64,000 nt of DNA from NCBI RefSeq assembly GCF_011089895.1, contig NZ_JAANAT010000001.1:3534001-3598000 (forward strand). The letters run 5' to 3'. This document shows, piece by piece, positions 35,020 to 43,681 of the stretch; positions within the stretch are counted from its first letter, which is position 1, and each line of letters begins with the position of its first letter. A program made the position numbers and the translations under genes. Under the pieces are notes generated by a model. It saw only the letters and a list, made by a program, of their open reading frames with translations, was not told the DNA's origin and did no database searches. This stretch comes from Mucilaginibacter inviolabilis. Lineage in GTDB: Bacteria; Bacteroidota; Bacteroidia; Sphingobacteriales; Sphingobacteriaceae.

Positions 35020-35128
35020 GGCTAAAGCCATGAAATATTACGATTATCCGTCCCATAAATGGGACGGCAATGAATAAAAACCCGTTGATTGATTTTTCAT
35101 TGCCGTTGGTTTCAACCAACGGACTCTA
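35020..35128 (+). repeat. Dispersed repeat with CCCATAAATGGGACGGCAATG, copy 2
   Basis: Same orientation and block order as 28480-28606: GGCTAAAGCCA, CATAAATGGGACGGCAATGA, TTTCATTGCCG and CCAACGG. Spacing inside differs slightly. Confidence 0.65.
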
Positions 35129-35375
35129 ATTAAACATATAGTTTGAGGCTTTAGCCAAAATCTTGTCCCATTTTTATTTTATATCTTCTCAACACTTGTG
35201 AGCAAGAGTCGAGCGATTGTAGAAGAAATCAAGAGATAGTCCATTCTTTTCATCAAAATATCCATTGATTCGCCGTTATTAATTATCAACTTTTGATAAT
35301 AGGGAAATCCAACCAATATCTAACTTAATATATTTAATCTCCTGTTAACTATATTATTAACCAAACATCATTCCT

Positions 35376-37337
35376 ATGTCACTATCTTTTATAAAGCTTA
35401 ATTCCAATTGGCTCAAGATGCTGTTGCTGTTTTTAGTTGTGCCGGTTCTTACGGTCAAAGCTCAGGCTCAAACCATATCGCTTAGCGCCACTGATAAAGG
35501 AAGAGTTTTTGAAGGTATAGGTGCGGTGAGTGCGGGAGCTTCCAGCCGAAATCTGGCAGATTATCCGGAAAAGCAGCGTTCCGAAGTATTGGATTATCTT
35601 TTCAAACCAAAATTTGGTGCCGGTTTCCAACATCTTAAAGTTGAAATTGGCAGTGGCGAAAACTCTACTTGTGGCAGCGAACCATCACATATTATAACCC
35701 GTGATGAGCTAAAAAACCCAATTCCCCGCGGCTACGAATTTTGGCTGATGGCTGAAGCCCGTAAAAGAAACCGGAATGTGATGCTGGATTGTTTACCCTG
35801 GGCCTATCCGCGCTGGGTGGGCACCCGTTTTTCACAGGAATCTGCCGACTGGATCGTTTCGTTTTTAGAAACAGCCCGTAAACATTATGGATTAGATATT
35901 AACTGGATATCCGCCGCTCAAAACGAGATGGGTACCGACCTTAACTGGGTGGCTAATAACTTGCGGCCGACCCTGGATGCACACGGTTTTTCAAAGGTTA
36001 AACTTCAGGCTCCGGATGACGACAGCGAGTTCTGGCAAATATTTGACAAACTCGAAAAAGATCCAAAACTCGATAAACTGATTAACGCGGTAGGCTATCA
36101 TTACGTGGATGGCCGAGAGCCCTGGGAAATCGACCAAAAGACGTCACATCGGGCCACAGAAAAAGCTAAAGCATCGGGCAAGCCCTTATGGGCCAGTGAA
36201 GAATGGAGCCAGTCGGGACAAGAATGGGGTGGCAAAGGTGCCTTATACCTTGCGCGTGTGATGAATAAGCTTTACGCTATAGACCGGGTAACCAAATTCG
36301 AGATCTGGTGCCCCGTGGATGGCATTTATGACCAGATCATTTGGGGCAATACCGGCGCCTTACAGGCAGATGCGCCCTGGAGCGGTCATTACACCGTATG
36401 GCCATCTGTTTGGGCCATTGCGCATACCACACAGTTTGCAGAACCAGGCTGGGTTTATATGGATAGCGCCTGCGGGCAGTTTTCGGCCGATACCTGGCGC
36501 GGTAGTCATGTGGCCTTGCGTAATCCGCAAACCGGCGACTGGTCGGTAATTATCGTAACGGGTGATAAACGTAAGGTGCAATTATTTATCGGCGATGGAC
36601 TCAAAAAAGGCACTGTACATGTGTGGAAATCAGATGCAAAAGAGCAATTCATTGAACAGAAAACCCGGAGTTTGGTAAAAAACTATCTAGAGCTGGAAGT
36701 TGAACCTGATGCCATCTACACCATTACCAACACCACCGGCCAGCAAAAAGGTTCTTTTGGTACTATACCGCCAGAAAAGCCTTTCCCATTCCCTTATCAG
36801 GAGGATTTTGACGCCTATAAATTACACGAAACACCAAAGTATTTTTCTGATCAGAAAGGAACATTCGAAACGGTTTCCTCACCAAAAGGTGGTACCTGCC
36901 TGGCACAGGTAGTTCCAGACGAAGGTATATTATGGTATGATAACTGGTTGTTGAAGCCTCATTCTTTGTTCGGAGATTCCCATTGGAAGGATTATTCTAT
37001 TGAAGGAGACGTATTGTTAACTGGTGGTGATGTAGAAATTGGTGGCCGCTATGCCGACCGCGATAAGCTGGGTTTCCGCTGGATTTTAACCCGCGACGGA
37101 CGCTGGCAATTAAACTGGCAATATACAACCCTGGCTTCGGGGCAGATACGCAATTTTGTCCCATCTGAATGGCATCATCTACGTTTGGAATTAAAGAATA
37201 ACCAGATAACAGGCCTGATAGACGGTAAGCAACTGGCAACCGTGACCGCGGAAGGCAGCACAAAGGGAATGGCATTTATTGCAAGCACCTATGATCGCAA
37301 TTTATTTGATAATATTCATGTAGGGCCAGTAAACTAA
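35376..37337 (+). CDS. Secreted GH59-family galactocerebrosidase-like enzyme
   Basis: A 653-residue enzyme with signal peptide (about 1-32, ending KAQAQ). The start of the barrel, GRVFEGIGAVSAGASSRNL at 42-60, and FGAGFQHLKVEIGSGENST near 80-98 closely match galactosylceramidase (GALC). E184 in AAQNEM is the likely acid/base and E275 in WASEEWS the nucleophile. The barrel ends near 350; a beta domain and a C-terminal lectin-like domain (about 480-653) follow, as in GALC. Such enzymes cleave terminal beta-galactose from lipids or glycans; the bacterial substrate is not known. It is flanked by an inverted repeat pair and has no SusC/D of its own. Confidence 0.88.
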   Translation: MSLSFIKLNSNWLKMLLLFLVVPVLTVKAQAQTISLSATDKGRVFEGIGAVSAGASSRNLADYPEKQRSEVLDYLFKPKFGAGFQHLKVEIGSGENSTCGSEPSHIITRDELKNPIPRGYEFWLMAEARKRNRNVMLDCLPWAYPRWVGTRFSQESADWIVSFLETARKHYGLDINWISAAQNEMGTDLNWVANNLRPTLDAHGFSKVKLQAPDDDSEFWQIFDKLEKDPKLDKLINAVGYHYVDGREPWEIDQKTSHRATEKAKASGKPLWASEEWSQSGQEWGGKGALYLARVMNKLYAIDRVTKFEIWCPVDGIYDQIIWGNTGALQADAPWSGHYTVWPSVWAIAHTTQFAEPGWVYMDSACGQFSADTWRGSHVALRNPQTGDWSVIIVTGDKRKVQLFIGDGLKKGTVHVWKSDAKEQFIEQKTRSLVKNYLELEVEPDAIYTITNTTGQQKGSFGTIPPEKPFPFPYQEDFDAYKLHETPKYFSDQKGTFETVSSPKGGTCLAQVVPDEGILWYDNWLLKPHSLFGDSHWKDYSIEGDVLLTGGDVEIGGRYADRDKLGFRWILTRDGRWQLNWQYTTLASGQIRNFVPSEWHHLRLELKNNQITGLIDGKQLATVTAEGSTKGMAFIASTYDRNLFDNIHVGPVN

Positions 37338-37469
37338 ATACTGTAACATACCAAACTGCTTAGGTAAAGAGTGCTTCTCGCCGTCGCTCGGCTCCTGCCT
37401 AGTGTTGGAAAGCCCCCCAAAAGCTGTCATTTAGATGAGCAGGGGCTGGGGCTTGTGATGGAGGGCGAA

Positions 37470-37513
37470 GAGAAATCTTATACAATTTGCGTATCCGGCG
37501 TATAAGATTTCTC
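37470..37513. repeat. Hairpin repeat after GH59
   Basis: GAGAAATCTTATAC and GTATAAGATTTCTC are perfect complements around 16 bases. It may act as the GH59 transcript end. Confidence 0.6.
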
Positions 37514-37556
37514 CTCGTGCCTCGTCGAAATGACAACTTTTTCTTTTTCCCAACAC

Positions 37557-37646
37557 CGCTCGGCTCTTGCCGAGTGTTTGCGAAAGATTTATAATTCTGA
37601 AAATTCTTTAATTCTGAAAACGACGCAGCCCTCAACGAAGTTAATC
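37557..37646 (-). repeat. Inverted repeat bracketing GH59, right copy
   Basis: Reverse complement of the unit at 34905-35008: ATTAACTTCGTTGAGGGCT, CAGAATTAAAGAATTTTCAG, AATTATAA and CGGCAAGAGCC. Differences are scattered substitutions. Confidence 0.7.
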
Positions 37647-37651
37647 CTAGT

Positions 37652-38692
37652 TCAAGACATCAACTTCTTATTAATCCTCCCTATCAATCCCGGGCCTTCA
37701 TAAATAAAGCCGGTATACAGTTGCACCAGCGATGCGCCGGCCTGTAGCTTCTCCACCGCATCATCGGCGGAGTGTATGCCGCCTACACCAATGATGGGGA
37801 ACGATCCATTTGATTTTTGATGCAGGTAACGAATCACTTCGGTTGAGCGCTTGGTTAATGGTTTGCCACTCAAGCCACCCATTTCATTTTTTAAGCTTTC
37901 GGCAGCAGTTAAATTTTCACGACTGATGGTAGTATTGGTAGCGATAATACCTGCTATACCGGTTTGCTGTACAATATCCACAATATCATCCAACTGTGAG
38001 TCGGTGAGGTCCGGAGCTATTTTTAACAAGATAGGCCGACTGATACCATTTTTTGAATTACGTTGTTGCAGGGTATTCAGCAACAGCATCAACGGTTCTT
38101 TCTCCTGCAGTTCGCGCAGGCCGGGTGTATTGGGCGAGCTTACGTTCACCACAAAATAATCCACCACATCAAACAGGCGGTCAAAACATTTGATATAATC
38201 GTTAACAGCTTCCTCGTTAGGCGTAACCTTATTTTTGCCAATGTTACCGCCAATGATGAGATCCTTTTGCGCACCCTTCGCATTTCTGCGAAAAGTAGCT
38301 ATACGCTCGGCCGCCACATCCACACCAAAGTTATTAAAACCCATACGGTTGATAAGCGCGCCATCAGATGGCAAACGGAACATGCGTGTTTTAGGGTTAC
38401 CGGGTTGCGGCAGTGGTGTAACGGTACCTATCTCTACAAAACCAAAACCCATGTTAGCCATTTCGCCCATGAGTTCGGCATTTTTATCAAAACCGGCTGC
38501 CAGTCCTACCGGGTTTTTGAACCGCAAACCAAACACTTCTTTTTCCAGCCGCGGGTTGTTTACATCCCAAATAGCTCTGCTCAAGGCAGCGCCACCCGGA
38601 AAACGGTTAAACCGTTTTAAGTTGCGGGTTACAAAATAATGTACTTTTTCGGGATCGAACTGGAACAGGATGGGTTTTAATAAAAAATACAT
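37652..38692 (-). CDS. pyrD: Dihydroorotate dehydrogenase (quinone), class 2
   Basis: A 346-residue flavoenzyme of pyrimidine synthesis that oxidises dihydroorotate to orotate with quinone. The N-terminal helical extension ([17 protein letters not shown]) that docks class 2 enzymes on the membrane is present. The catalytic Ser lies in [15 protein letters not shown] near 180-190, and FMN-binding phrases [32 protein letters not shown] and [13 protein letters not shown] follow. It stands alone between repeats. Confidence 0.96.
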   Translation of the reverse strand: MYFLLKPILFQFDPEKVHYFVTRNLKRFNRFPGGAALSRAIWDVNNPRLEKEVFGLRFKNPVGLAAGFDKNAELMGEMANMGFGFVEIGTVTPLPQPGNPKTRMFRLPSDGALINRMGFNNFGVDVAAERIATFRRNAKGAQKDLIIGGNIGKNKVTPNEEAVNDYIKCFDRLFDVVDYFVVNVSSPNTPGLRELQEKEPLMLLLNTLQQRNSKNGISRPILLKIAPDLTDSQLDDIVDIVQQTGIAGIIATNTTISRENLTAAESLKNEMGGLSGKPLTKRSTEVIRYLHQKSNGSFPIIGVGGIHSADDAVEKLQAGASLVQLYTGFIYEGPGLIGRINKKLMS

Positions 38693-38815
38693 GCCGCGAA
38701 GTTAACACATTCCTTTAGGTGTGTAAACCAGAATTTTAGGATTTTTTGATTTGGGTGGCGGCTACCCGCGGCTACCGCGAGTTTAGCGGCAGGTGCAAAG
38801 TTTTCCATGTATATT

Positions 38816-38898
38816 ATTGCGAGGAGGAACGACGAAACAATCTCGTAGCTATTCCTATTCGACACGCGACGAGATTGCCACGCTGCGCTCGCAATGAC
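38816..38898. repeat. Dispersed hairpin repeat (CATTGCGAGGAGGAACGACG type), copy 1
   Basis: ATTGCGAGGAGGAACGACGA and CACGCTGCGCTCGCAATGAC face each other; inner ACAATCTCG/CGAGATTG also pair. It matches 49095-49176 in order and sequence. It fills most of the 304 bp between pyrD and the SGNH gene. Confidence 0.75.
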
Positions 38899-38996
38899 AT
38901 AATTTAGTTAAACTCAATCCCGGCAGTACTTTTATTACTTAAAAACACACCACAAATCTGTATTTTCGAAAATCAGTTATCCCTAAAACAACCCAA

Positions 38997-39782
38997 ATGA
39001 TCAGGAAAATATTAAGTAATACTTTTAAACAAGGTCGACGTAATTTTTTGAAAACCACAGCTGTTGGCAGTATAGCTGCGGTGGCTATCCCGCAAATTGT
39101 ATCGGCAGCACTAGCTACCGAAAAAAATGCGCCTAAATTAAAATTCAATACTGGTGATGTAATCCTATTCCAGGGTGATTCCATTACCGATTGGGGCCGC
39201 GATCATTCAAAAACAGAACCCAATACTACCAGCGCCCTGGGCTCGGGCTATGCTCTGATTACAGCCTCAAAGTTATTGCTTGATCATGCCAGCAAAGACC
39301 TGAAAATATACAACAAAGGCATTAGCGGCAATAAGGTTTATCAACTGGCCGAACGCTGGACCAGTGATTGCCTGGATCTAAAACCTAATATCCTGAGTAT
39401 CCACATTGGCGTGAATGATTTTTGGCATACCCTTACCGGCAGTTATACCGGCACTATTGACACCTACATTACCGATTATAAGAAACTGCTTACGCTCACC
39501 AAGCAAACCCTACCTGATGTTAAACTAGTGATATGCGAACCTTTTGCTACCAAAGGAGTACGGGCAGTTGACGATAAATGGTACCCTACGTTTGATTTGT
39601 TCCGCAAAGCCGCGCGAGATATCGCTGCCGAATTCGGAGCCGTTTTTGTGCCCTACCAGTCCGCGTTTGACAAAGCACTGGAAGTAGCGCCCGCCCCTTA
39701 CTGGAGCATGGACGGCGTGCATCCCAGCGTACCCGGCGAGGCACTGATGGCGCAAACATGGCTTAAAGCAGTTGTGGGATAA
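38997..39782 (+). CDS. Tat-exported SGNH/GDSL hydrolase
   Basis: A 261-residue enzyme with a twin-arginine signal (R14 R15 in GRRNFLK, then a hydrophobic stretch to VSAALA). SGNH blocks: I (FQGDSITDWGRD, nucleophile Ser), II (NKGISGNKV, Gly), III (IGVNDFW, Asn) and V (MDGVHPS, Asp-His). It would hydrolyse esters such as acetyl groups on glycans or a lipid. Tat export implies folding in the cytoplasm first. It lies among glycan-degrading genes. Confidence 0.92.
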   Translation: MIRKILSNTFKQGRRNFLKTTAVGSIAAVAIPQIVSAALATEKNAPKLKFNTGDVILFQGDSITDWGRDHSKTEPNTTSALGSGYALITASKLLLDHASKDLKIYNKGISGNKVYQLAERWTSDCLDLKPNILSIHIGVNDFWHTLTGSYTGTIDTYITDYKKLLTLTKQTLPDVKLVICEPFATKGVRAVDDKWYPTFDLFRKAARDIAAEFGAVFVPYQSAFDKALEVAPAPYWSMDGVHPSVPGEALMAQTWLKAVVG

Positions 39783-39951
39783 CGAATTGAAAACTAAGGA
39801 TAAAAGATTTAATATCGAATAATGAATGCTGAATTTCGAATGTTGAAGTAAGAATCATACATTATTTTGTTATTCATCATCTGAAACTCATGATTCGATA
39901 TTACTCTTTCAGCCTTAAGCTTTAAGCCTTCCGCTTTAAGCTCAAAAATCG

Positions 39952-39959
39952 TATCTTTG
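39952..39959 (+). promoter_or_regulatory. -7 box immediately before the ABC-F gene
   Basis: TATCTTTG ends 7 bases before the ATG at 39967. In Bacteroidota transcription starts a few bases after this box, so the mRNA would be nearly leaderless. No good -33 element is seen, so this remains tentative. Confidence 0.5.
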
Positions 39960-39966
39960 CGCGCAA

Positions 39967-41889
39967 ATGATTGCTATAAATAACCTTACGTTTGAGATTG
40001 GTGCGCGGGCCCTTTACGATGAAGCCAACTGGCATATAAAACCCGGTGAAAAAATTGGTTTAATAGGTGCCAATGGAACCGGGAAAACTACCCTTCTGAA
40101 AATTATTGTAGGCGACTATAAACCTACGTCGGGTACTATATCCATGGCAAAGGACCTTACTATGGGTTACCTTAACCAGGATTTGCTGTCATACTCCTCT
40201 GATAAAACTATTGTGCACGTGGCAATGGAGGCTTTTGAGCGCCAGAACCAGTTGCACGACGAGATCGAGAACCTGCTTAAAAAGCTGGAAACCGATTATA
40301 CCGAAGATCTTTTACACAAGCTAAGCGATAAGCAACATGAGTTTGAACTGCTTGATGGCTATAACATTGAATATAAAGCCCGCGAAATTTTAGCCGGTTT
40401 GGGTTTTAGCGACAGCGATTGCGCACGCAAGCTTAACACCTTTTCGGGTGGATGGCGCATGCGGGTAATGCTGGCCAAAATATTATTACAAGCTCCTGAT
40501 ATCCTGCTGCTGGATGAGCCTACCAACCACCTGGACTTACCGTCTATCCAATGGCTGGAAGATTATTTGAAAGCATTTAACGGCGCTATCATCATTGTAT
40601 CGCACGATAGATGGTTCCTGGATAAAGTGATCAACCGCACGGTAGAATCGCGCAAAGGCAAGCTTACTGTTTACGCCGGTAACTATACTTTTTATCTGGA
40701 AGAGAAAGCCCTGCGCGAAGAAATTCAGCGTGGCGAGTTCAAAAACCAGCAATCAAAAATAAAACAGGAAGAGCGTTTGATCGAGCGTTTCCGTGCCAAG
40801 GCATCCAAAGCAAAAATGGCACAATCACGTATCAAAATGCTCGATAAAATGGAGCGTATTGATGATGTGGATGATGATAACCCGACAGTTAACTTCGCGT
40901 TCCGTTTCAGTAAGCAATCGGGCCGCCATGTGGTAACTTTAGAGCATATCATTAAAAAATATCCGGCTATTGATATTTTGAATGGCGGTGAAGCCGTAAT
41001 TGAAAAAGGCGATAAAATAGCCCTGATCGGTGCCAACGGTAAGGGTAAGTCAACCTTGCTGCGGATCATTGCTTCGGCAGATAAAGATTTTCAGGGTACG
41101 GTAACTACCGGGCATAATGTAACTACTACGTTTTTTGCCCAGCACCAGCTGGAGTCCCTGCACCTGGAAAACCAGATATTGCAGGAGCTACAGGCTTTTG
41201 CCCCAAAACATACCGATACGGAACTGCGTACCATCCTGGGTTCGTTCCTGTTTACGGGTGATGATGTATTCAAGAAGATCAAGGTACTTTCGGGTGGCGA
41301 AAAATCGCGCGTGGCTTTGGCCAAGGCCCTTACTGCCGATGCCAACTTCCTGGTACTGGATGAGCCCACCAACCACCTGGATATGCAATCGGTAAACATC
41401 CTGATCCAGGCGCTCGAGCAATACGAAGGCACGTTCATCGTGGTATCGCACGACAGGTATTTCCTGGATAACGTAGCCAACAAGATCTGGTTTATCGAAG
41501 ATCAGAAGATCAAGATTTACCCGGGTACTTATGCCGAGTATGATGAGTGGGCGGCTAAACGTAAGCTGGAACCTAAAACAGACATCCCTGCTCCTCAGCC
41601 TAAAAAGGAAGAGAAAAAACCGGAGCCGGCTAAACAACCTCAAGGCGAAAACAAATTCCAACAGCTTAAAAAACTGAACCAGGATCTGGCCAAAATGGAA
41701 GAGCAGATCTCTGAATTGGAGAAAGTTGTAAAGCAACTGGAAGCCCAACTGGCCGATGATAAAATTTATACCGATAGCAACAAGCTAAAAGATACCAACG
41801 CCAGCTATACCCAAAAACAAGCCGAACTAAAACAGGTTCAGCAAAAATGGGAAGATCTGGCAGAGCAGATCATGGAGTTGGAGGCGTAG
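39967..41889 (+). CDS. ABC-F family ATPase
   Basis: A 640-residue soluble protein with two ABC domains. First: Walker A GANGTGKTT (34-42), signature FSGGWRMRV, Walker B LLLDEPTNHL. Second: GANGKGKST, signature LSGGEKSRV, Walker B LVLDEPTNHL. The linker with KASKAKMAQSRIKML is the P-site-tRNA-interaction-type region, and a C-terminal Lys/Pro linker leads to a coiled coil (about 570-640), as in Uup/YdiF-type proteins. ABC-F proteins act on stalled ribosomes. A hairpin terminator follows. Confidence 0.95.
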   Translation: MIAINNLTFEIGARALYDEANWHIKPGEKIGLIGANGTGKTTLLKIIVGDYKPTSGTISMAKDLTMGYLNQDLLSYSSDKTIVHVAMEAFERQNQLHDEIENLLKKLETDYTEDLLHKLSDKQHEFELLDGYNIEYKAREILAGLGFSDSDCARKLNTFSGGWRMRVMLAKILLQAPDILLLDEPTNHLDLPSIQWLEDYLKAFNGAIIIVSHDRWFLDKVINRTVESRKGKLTVYAGNYTFYLEEKALREEIQRGEFKNQQSKIKQEERLIERFRAKASKAKMAQSRIKMLDKMERIDDVDDDNPTVNFAFRFSKQSGRHVVTLEHIIKKYPAIDILNGGEAVIEKGDKIALIGANGKGKSTLLRIIASADKDFQGTVTTGHNVTTTFFAQHQLESLHLENQILQELQAFAPKHTDTELRTILGSFLFTGDDVFKKIKVLSGGEKSRVALAKALTADANFLVLDEPTNHLDMQSVNILIQALEQYEGTFIVVSHDRYFLDNVANKIWFIEDQKIKIYPGTYAEYDEWAAKRKLEPKTDIPAPQPKKEEKKPEPAKQPQGENKFQQLKKLNQDLAKMEEQISELEKVVKQLEAQLADDKIYTDSNKLKDTNASYTQKQAELKQVQQKWEDLAEQIMELEA

Positions 41890-41899
41890 AGCCCCCTAG

Positions 41900-41921
41900 C
41901 CCCCTGAAGGGGGAACTTTTT
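41900..41921 (+). terminator. Terminator of the ABC-F gene
   Basis: CCCCC-TGAA-GGGGG is followed by AACTTTTT, a short tight hairpin with T run, 11 bp after the stop. Confidence 0.7.
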
Positions 41922-41934
41922 GATTTGCAAATTA

Positions 41935-41977
41935 TTATAAGACTTCCGAAGTTTTAAAAACTTCGGAAGTCTTATAA
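41935..41977. repeat. 43 bp palindrome at the fucosidase 3' end
   Basis: TTATAAGACTTCCGAAGTTT and AAAACTTCGGAAGTCTTATA pair perfectly apart from the centre. The 35 bp core recurs at 43594-43628 upstream of the same gene, and a variant is at 28663-28692. Confidence 0.7.
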
Positions 41978-41992
41978 TTTCCAGCTCCACAA

Positions 41993-43447
41993 TTACAAGA
42001 CCTGCTTAAGCTTAATCACCAGCAACTCCGCAGACACCTCCCCGGGCTTTAATGCCGAGAGGTCGATAATACAATCGCTGCCCACATTTTTGAATTTTAG
42101 TGCTTTGCTGCTTCCTAAAACAGTAGCTACGGTGTTTGCTCCTGCATGAAAGGCGCGTAACTTAAATTGTGGTACATAGGCAGGCAGTATACAGTACAGG
42201 TCTTTATTTTTTTTGGTAAAAAAGGCTTCCACATAAGTGGTGTCTTTTTGAGGTTTTACCAACTGCGCGATGCTGTAACCTGCCATATAGCTTTTTCCGC
42301 TTTTTTCACGTTTGATACCCGGGCTCCACTGGTAGGGTTGTTTATAGGCCTTTGTTTCGTAAATAGCTTCGCCGTTTATTTTTAGCCAGTTGCCTATTTC
42401 GGTAAGGCGCTGCTGCATGATCACGGGGATTCGCCCGTCAGCCGTCGGACCAATATCTAACAATAAATTCCCGCCGCGCGATACAATATCTGTCAGCATC
42501 AGGATCAAATCGTGCCCACTTTTGTAATCCTTCAGTTGCTCGTTACGGTTATAGCCGTAGGAATGCCCTATCCCCTGGCTTTCTTCCCAAATCACGTTGG
42601 CATCCATTCCGGCTCCATACTCCGATGTGGTGTAGGTAGCGCCCGTATTTTTCCCGCGGGTATTACTTCCCCAGCGGTCGTCAACCACCACTTCTTTAGC
42701 CACCGGCGAGTCGTTAAACAACCAGGCCAGCAATTCCGGGCTATGCCATTCCGCATCCGTCAGGTCCCATTCACCATCCGAAAAAATAATGGAAGGTTTG
42801 TATTTGGTTATCAGATCTTTGAATTGCGGAAACATATGTTCGGTCACAAAGCGTTTTTTATCTTTTAGCCATAGCGGATTGTACCACTCATATAGCGAAT
42901 AATAATAACCCATTTTCAGCCCTTGTTGTCTCACGGCATTGGTCAGGTCGCCCAGCAGATCGCGTTTGGGTGTGCCGGTTACCGCGTTCCAGGGATGCCC
43001 CCAGTCACGGTCGGCTTCGGGACTGTTCCATAAACAATAGCCTTCGTGATGTTTGGAGGTAAGCACAACATAACGTGCGCCCGAGTTTTTAAATACCTGC
43101 GCCCATTGCTGCGGATCAAACATTTCGGCCTTAAACATGGGCTCAAACTGGGGGTATAAAAAATCCGCACCATAGTTTTTGTTATGAAAAGCGGTAAACT
43201 CATTGGGCGTCTTGGGTTCAATGCGGTTCCAATACCATTCGGCATAGCTCATACCGCTGTTCTCAATTACCGGCGCGTAAGCCGGAACAGCATATAAACC
43301 CCAATGAATAAATATGCCAAACTTATCCTGGTGAAACCATTCGGGCATTTTTCTTGTATTTAAGGAGGCCCAGTTAGCCTCGTACTGTTGGGCCGAAACC
43401 ACACCGAAGCTCAAAACCGCGAGCAACAGCATCAATATTTTTTTCAT
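41993..43447 (-). CDS. Secreted GH29 alpha-L-fucosidase
   Basis: A 484-residue enzyme with signal peptide (about 1-20, ending VVSAQQ). The GH29 start MPEWFHQDKFGIFIHWGLY at 34-52, YVVLTSKHHEGYCLW near 126-140, and the nucleophile D224 in IIFSDGEWD are present; the general acid cannot be fixed by eye. The C-terminal 120 residues form a beta domain without a separate carbohydrate-binding module. It is downstream of SusD on the same strand with a 234 bp spacer of hairpins, so it is probably part of that glycan locus and removes fucose. Confidence 0.93.
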   Translation of the reverse strand: MKKILMLLLAVLSFGVVSAQQYEANWASLNTRKMPEWFHQDKFGIFIHWGLYAVPAYAPVIENSGMSYAEWYWNRIEPKTPNEFTAFHNKNYGADFLYPQFEPMFKAEMFDPQQWAQVFKNSGARYVVLTSKHHEGYCLWNSPEADRDWGHPWNAVTGTPKRDLLGDLTNAVRQQGLKMGYYYSLYEWYNPLWLKDKKRFVTEHMFPQFKDLITKYKPSIIFSDGEWDLTDAEWHSPELLAWLFNDSPVAKEVVVDDRWGSNTRGKNTGATYTTSEYGAGMDANVIWEESQGIGHSYGYNRNEQLKDYKSGHDLILMLTDIVSRGGNLLLDIGPTADGRIPVIMQQRLTEIGNWLKINGEAIYETKAYKQPYQWSPGIKREKSGKSYMAGYSIAQLVKPQKDTTYVEAFFTKKNKDLYCILPAYVPQFKLRAFHAGANTVATVLGSSKALKFKNVGSDCIIDLSALKPGEVSAELLVIKLKQVL

Positions 43448-43497
43448 ATAGTTGTTTTTTGATTTGGTTTAACTAATGTAGTCTATAATAATAAAAT

Positions 43498-43583
43498 TCT
43501 GTCATGCCGAACTTGTTTCGGCACCCCACGTGCTAAGCATAACCGTCTGTCCTGTGAGATCCTGAAACAAGTTCAGGATGACA
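43498..43583. repeat. Dispersed hairpin repeat (GTCATGCCGAAC type)
   Basis: GTCATGCCGAACTTGTTTC and GAAACAAGTTCAGGATGAC face each other. Relative of 24577-24706. It lies between SusD and the fucosidase gene. Confidence 0.65.
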
Positions 43584-43593
43584 CGCTTCTTAA

Positions 43594-43628
43594 AAGACTT
43601 CCGAAGTTTTAAAAACTTCGGAAGTCTT
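43594..43628. repeat. 35 bp palindrome at the fucosidase 5' side
   Basis: AAGACTTCCGAAGTTTT followed by its complement; identical core to 41935-41977, so the same palindrome stands on both sides of the GH29 gene. Confidence 0.7.
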
Positions 43629-43681
43629 ACCTTACAATTCCCCCAATCACTAATTCACTAACTCACTAATTCACTAACTAA

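Larger units (their letters stand above)
34883..35375. other. Gene-free stretch with two repeats upstream of GH59
   Basis: It holds the left copy of an inverted pair that brackets the GH59 gene (34905-35008), a dispersed repeat (35020-35128), and an AT-rich region (35160-35375) that should contain the GH59 promoter; no strict TAnnTTTG pair was found. Confidence 0.5.
37338..37651. other. Gene-free stretch of repeats after GH59
   Basis: It contains a short copy of the CGGCTCCTGCCTAGTGTTGG unit (37388-37412), a hairpin (37470-37513) and the right copy of the GH59-bracketing repeat (37557-37646). No gene is seen. Confidence 0.55.
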
